Assembly: GCA_017517385.1 (NCBI GenBank)
Contig: JAFWZG010000025.1
Coordinates: forward strand, 1-64,000
Source: Akkermansia sp.
GTDB taxonomy: Bacteria; Verrucomicrobiota; Verrucomicrobiia; Verrucomicrobiales; Akkermansiaceae
Length of the DNA: 64,000 nt
Direction of reading: 5' to 3'
Part shown: positions 60,539 through 64,000 of the stretch, one piece after another
How positions within the stretch are numbered: position 1 is the first letter of the stretch
Layout of the letters: every line of letters begins with the position of its first letter
Made by a program: the position numbers and the translations under genes
The notes under the pieces: generated by a model
What the model was told of the DNA's origin: nothing
The model's input: the letters and a program-made list of their open reading frames with translations, nothing else
Database searches by the model: none

Positions 60539-62014
60539 ATGAACGAAATCCGGGCGGGAGCAGTGCTGAACTACGTGAATCTGGGGCTGCGCATTGGCGT
60601 GCCTCTGGTGCTCACGCCGTATATTCTCAGCGTTCTGGGCCCTGCAGAGTACGGCCTGTACATGCTGGCAAGCACACTTCTGGTGCGACTGTACCTGAGC
60701 GATTTAGGGCGCACCACCAGCACAAAGTTCCTCAGCGAATACCGAGCGAAGGGAGATAGCGAGGGAGAAGCTCGCTTTCTGGGCACGCTGACGCTGCTGT
60801 ACTCCGCAGGAGGTGCACTGCTGCTGGGGCTAGGGCTGGCTCTGTACCCCTTTCTGGGAGACATCTTCCCTAAGTTCACAGCAGGTGAACTGGGCACCTA
60901 CCGCGTGCTCTACCTGATGACGCTGATAAACGCCGCGCTGATGTTCCCGGCGCGCAGTCTAACGGGCATAGCGGACAGCAGGCAGAAGTATTCTGTGCCG
61001 GGGCTTATTGCTGTGGGCGCAAGCGTGCTGAATGCCGTGGGTACCTGGGTAGTACTGCAGTGGGGCTGGAGAAGCGTGGGGCTGGTAGCGTTCAACATCG
61101 GCACCGGCATACTGGCTCTGGCGCTGAACATGCTGTACTGTTTCATCGGCCTGAAAGCCCGTCTCAACCTCCGCCACGGCTGGAATCGCACCCTGTGCCA
61201 CAGCCTGTTCACTTTCTCATGGTGGATGCTGCTGAACCAGCTCATCAACATGCTGAATGCCGGTACCGGTAATTACCTCGTGGCCATCACGCTGGGAACA
61301 GATGCCGCTGCCGTGTACACCTGCGGCCTGCAGATATACGCAAACTACTTCCTGCTGGGCGGCTGCTTGGCACAGCTGTTCCTTCCCCGCGTAGTGGGAA
61401 TGGTGACACGTGGCGCCAGCCCCGCGACACAAACGGAGGCCATGGCTCGGCTGGGGCGCGTGCAGTTGGTCATACTGCTGCCTGTAGCTGTGGCTCTCAT
61501 CTTTTATGGGCGTGAGTTCTTCCATCTGTGGGTCGGTGAAAAACTGGGAGCTCAGGCCGAGCTCAGCTGGCTCATCGCCCTAGCCCTCATCATTCCGCAG
61601 ACGTTCAGCCTCGTTCAAGCCCTCGGCTGGCAAATCAGCCAAGCTCGTGATGCCCTGAAGCAGCGCGTGGCCATCACCGCCTTTAACAGCGCGCTCTTCA
61701 TCGCCGTGAGTTACTTCGTCTGTCTGTGGTGGGGTATCGCCGCTCAGGCGGCATGGGCAGCCCTCTCCATCACCATTCAGCTGCTCATGCTGAACCTCAT
61801 CCACTACCGCTCGCTGGGGCTGAGCCCCCTGCGCTTTTACGCCCGCACCTTCTCCGGCTGGTACCTGTGGGCCCCTGTTCTCTTCCTCACCGCTTGGGGT
61901 ATAGTAAAGCTGATACCCTCCGGCAGCTGGTACACACTCTCGGCCAAGCTCATCCTCTTTGCTGCCGCCTACCTCGCCATTTTCCGCATTCTGCTGCGCC
62001 ACCGCAAATCCTAA
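60539..62014 (+). CDS. Oligosaccharide flippase family protein
   Basis: Wzx/MATE-like flippase for lipid-linked glycans, 491 residues with about 12-14 membrane segments. Motifs: NLGLRIGVPLVLTPYILSVLG at the N-terminus resembles polysaccharide-biosynthesis (Polysacc_synt) proteins, and LPRVVGMVTRGASPATQTEA sits in the middle loop. It is preceded by the PFOR terminator and followed by nnr after 18 bp. An upstream in-frame codon at 60488 is less likely because the promoter-like elements lie there. The ligase-like gene at 29247 could act downstream in the same pathway. Confidence 0.82.
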   Translation: MNEIRAGAVLNYVNLGLRIGVPLVLTPYILSVLGPAEYGLYMLASTLLVRLYLSDLGRTTSTKFLSEYRAKGDSEGEARFLGTLTLLYSAGGALLLGLGLALYPFLGDIFPKFTAGELGTYRVLYLMTLINAALMFPARSLTGIADSRQKYSVPGLIAVGASVLNAVGTWVVLQWGWRSVGLVAFNIGTGILALALNMLYCFIGLKARLNLRHGWNRTLCHSLFTFSWWMLLNQLINMLNAGTGNYLVAITLGTDAAAVYTCGLQIYANYFLLGGCLAQLFLPRVVGMVTRGASPATQTEAMARLGRVQLVILLPVAVALIFYGREFFHLWVGEKLGAQAELSWLIALALIIPQTFSLVQALGWQISQARDALKQRVAITAFNSALFIAVSYFVCLWWGIAAQAAWAALSITIQLLMLNLIHYRSLGLSPLRFYARTFSGWYLWAPVLFLTAWGIVKLIPSGSWYTLSAKLILFAAAYLAIFRILLRHRKS

Positions 62015-62032
62015 TTTCACCTATCTCCCGCC

Positions 62033-63490
62033 ATGCATATTCACCCGTGTTCTATCATCCGAGAAGCAGAACAAGCCACCTTTGCTCAGGGAAAGATTAC
62101 GTCTTCCACTCTGATGAGCGCCGTGGTGGAAAGGCTTTGGCAGGCTGTACAAAAGGAGCCTGAGCTCTGCGCGCTGAATCCGCAGCGTGTCGTCGTCTAT
62201 TCAGGCAAAGGAAATAATGCAGGTGATGCCTTAGGGCTTGCCGCGCGCTTTTCCTGCCCCATCACCCTGCGCAGTGTATGCGAACCAGAGGATTTCTCAC
62301 CGGAGAGCCGAGAGCAATATGCTCTGCTGGCCGGGCATGAACTAAGCTGCAGCGCCCCCCTGCCACAGGAAGGGCTTCTCATCATCGATGGCCTGCTGGG
62401 CAATGGAGCCAGCGGCCCGCTGCGTGAGCCGTATGCCACTCTGGTGCATGAGCTGAATACCCTGCGAGCCTCTTCCCCACGCAGCCGAACCCTCGCCATC
62501 GATGTGCCCACCGGCCTGAATGCCGACACCGGAGAGCGCCTCGGCGAAGCCGTGGTGGCAGATGTAACAGCCACAATCGGCTGCGCCAAGCCCGGCCTAT
62601 TGGCAGATGGCGCGGAGGATTACACGGGCCGCCTGCTGGGCATTGCACTCCCGGAGGTTGCCCTGCCTGAGAACAGCTCGGATTACATCTCCACCGCCGA
62701 GGTTCTGAACTGGCTGCCGGGGCGGAATTATTCCTGCTTCAAGAACCGCGCCGGGAGAGTACACATCATCGCCGGCAGTGTGGGTTACACGGGCGCGGCT
62801 CAGCTCTGTGCTGAGGCTGCTGTGGCTGCCGGTGCCGGGCTGGTGGCTCTATACTGCAAGGAGGACATTTACCCCATTCTCGCCGCGCGTGTGGCAGCTG
62901 AGGTGATGGTCACGCCTGTGCGCAGTTACTCGGAAGTCCCCACAGAGAATGCGCAAGCTGTCGTCATAGGGCCCGGACTGGGGAGACTCCGCGGGGCCGA
63001 GGTGCGCACGCTGCATGATTTGCTGCATCGCTGCCGGGTGCCTCTCGTCATGGACGCTGATGGGCTGAATCTTGCGGCAGAATACGGCTGGGAGCTGCCG
63101 GCCAACAGCATTCTCACCCCGCACCCCGGCGAAATGCGCCGACTCTTCCCGGCATCATCAGCCCTCAGCCGCGCCACCTGTGTGGAGCAGTTCCTGCAGC
63201 GCACCCCCTGCACTCTTCTGTTAAAAGGAGCTCGCAGCATCATATCGGATGGCCGCGAAACTTGGTATAATACCACCGGCGGCCCTTACATGGCCAATGG
63301 AGGCCAAGGAGATGTGCTCGCCGGCGTCATCGGCGCGTTTGCAGCCCAGGGGCTCACCCCCCTTCGTGCCGCCGTGCTGGCAGCCTATGCCTGCGGACAA
63401 GCCGCCGCCACGGCACACATGAAGGCCGATTACCCCACAGCTATCAGAGCTTCCGAGGTAATCGGCCATCTGCGCCAAGTTCACGCCTGA
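62033..63490 (+). CDS. nnr: Bifunctional NAD(P)H-hydrate epimerase/dehydratase
   Basis: Repairs damaged NAD(P)HX. The N-terminal epimerase (YjeF_N, about 1-210) shows VVYSGKGNNAGDALGLAARF and AIDVPTGLNADTGE. The C-terminal ADP-dependent dehydratase (about 225-480) shows VHIIAGSVGYTGAAQLCAEA, VVIGPGLG, MDADGLNL, LTPHPGEMRRLFP and ANGGQGDVLAGVIGAF (GxGD catalytic Asp). Length 485 is normal for the fused form. The YjeF_N active-site Asp of AIDVPTGLN is present. Confidence 0.96.
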   Translation: MHIHPCSIIREAEQATFAQGKITSSTLMSAVVERLWQAVQKEPELCALNPQRVVVYSGKGNNAGDALGLAARFSCPITLRSVCEPEDFSPESREQYALLAGHELSCSAPLPQEGLLIIDGLLGNGASGPLREPYATLVHELNTLRASSPRSRTLAIDVPTGLNADTGERLGEAVVADVTATIGCAKPGLLADGAEDYTGRLLGIALPEVALPENSSDYISTAEVLNWLPGRNYSCFKNRAGRVHIIAGSVGYTGAAQLCAEAAVAAGAGLVALYCKEDIYPILAARVAAEVMVTPVRSYSEVPTENAQAVVIGPGLGRLRGAEVRTLHDLLHRCRVPLVMDADGLNLAAEYGWELPANSILTPHPGEMRRLFPASSALSRATCVEQFLQRTPCTLLLKGARSIISDGRETWYNTTGGPYMANGGQGDVLAGVIGAFAAQGLTPLRAAVLAAYACGQAAATAHMKADYPTAIRASEVIGHLRQVHA

Positions 63491-63514
63491 AGACAAGCAC
63501 TACTTATCTCAGCA

Positions 63515-64000
63515 TCATTTCTTGGTATAATAGCGCACGTAATCAATCTCAAAGCGGGCAGGATAATCCGCCGGGTTAGCACGCTCCGGCCAAGTACCCT
63601 CACCGCCGATGGCGGTGTTAATAATGATGTAACAAGGAGTGCGCAGGGGGTTACCGCCATCCGGATAATTAGCATCAGCTATATTCACGCGGCCCACCTC
63701 CTCATTATCGATGAGAATACGCATAATCTGATCATCCCACTCCAGCACGTAGGTGTGGAAATCGCGGCTGTAATTCGGGATTCTGCGGGTACGGACCACT
63801 TTCTGCTCTTGATTGGTACCATTACGCCCCCAGCGGAAAATGGAGTAGCAAACATCCGGCTCCTGAGAGATGTGCTCGAGGATGTCAATCTCACCATTGG
63901 CAGGCCAGCCGTACTGATTCTCATGCATGGTCCATATAGCCGGCCACACACCGCGGCCACGAGGAATGCGGGCACGGAACTCCAAGCGGCCCGGCGCCTC
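63515..64000 (-). CDS. GH16 beta-glucanase-like enzyme (C-terminal part, cut by right edge)
   Basis: Partial gene; the N-terminus lies beyond the window. The visible 161 residues start EAPGRLEFRARIPRGRG and carry the GH16 active site GEIDILEH, giving the two catalytic Glu and the assisting Asp of the ExDxxE motif. FHTYVLEWDDQIMRILID and YYTKK are also typical. GH16 enzymes hydrolyse beta-1,3/1,4-glucans or related galactans; the specificity is not readable. It converges with nnr; no terminator is seen between. Confidence 0.93.
   Translation of the reverse strand, partial: EAPGRLEFRARIPRGRGVWPAIWTMHENQYGWPANGEIDILEHISQEPDVCYSIFRWGRNGTNQEQKVVRTRRIPNYSRDFHTYVLEWDDQIMRILIDNEEVGRVNIADANYPDGGNPLRTPCYIIINTAIGGEGTWPERANPADYPARFEIDYVRYYTKK

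Overview
The window is about 57% GC chromosomal DNA. It most resembles a gut Verrucomicrobiota bacterium of the Akkermansia type. The pointers are many Sec/lipobox lipoproteins, a two-gene Kelch-mutarotase (sialate epimerase-like) operon with an MFS transporter, an anaerobic core (pyruvate:ferredoxin oxidoreductase, formate-THF ligase, NADP-type glutamate dehydrogenase), an OprB-type porin and an orphan ActB-like Fe-S protein. The lineage is inferred from gene content; no rRNA is present. No phage, plasmid or CRISPR locus is seen.

Layout. 0-5 kb: the 5' part of a group IIC intron running off the left edge, tRNA-Gln, a His/Asn/Pro repeat lipoprotein, then an envelope cluster (two LysM lipoproteins and an L,D-transpeptidase) and a small membrane protein. 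5-15.5 kb: gdhA, an HGSNAT-like membrane acyltransferase, an NlpC/P60-like lipoprotein, an HTH-like protein, xseA, an FtsK paralogue with a broken Walker A, a Dus enzyme, two more L,D-transpeptidases, purB. 15.5-23 kb: an (alpha/alpha)6 glycosidase, two paralogous Cys-His-Asp lipoproteins, pdxH, a group IIC intron remnant, tRNA-Glu, a secreted unknown protein, rnhB and yraN. 23-32.8 kb: a type III restriction-modification pair, an OprB porin, an O-antigen ligase-like protein, a Pro/Ala repeat membrane protein, trxA. 33-41 kb: a tandem-PIN plus ankyrin-like protein, an ORF-less group IIC intron, the Kelch/MFS operon, and a pair of paralogues of which one has lost two cysteines. 41-51 kb: metK, two tandem RNase Z genes, a two-thioredoxin secreted protein, a RelE-like protein, an ABC-2 permease, MarC, a Sel1 protein, a GHL10 glycosidase, a TM2 protein, plsX. 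51-64 kb: yceD-rpmF, the ActB-like protein, fhs, a 56-residue membrane protein, pyruvate:ferredoxin oxidoreductase, a flippase, nnr, and the C-terminal part of a GH16 enzyme.

Two genome-scale patterns stand out. First, three related group IIC intron copies each abut a Rho-independent terminator on the minus strand; one is a nearly whole ORF-less ribozyme. Second, a clear sigma-70-type promoter (TTGnnA, usually 17 bp, TAnnnT) recurs, and in at least seven genes the start codon begins 7-8 nt after the -10 hexamer, which predicts leaderless mRNAs and decides several start codons.

The best candidates for undescribed biology are the double-PIN/ankyrin protein (33063-34601), the FtsK-like protein with a dead motor but intact gamma domain (10307-11374), the paralogue pair at 38923-40925, and the widespread leaderless architecture. 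All functional statements are from reading motifs; no database search was run.
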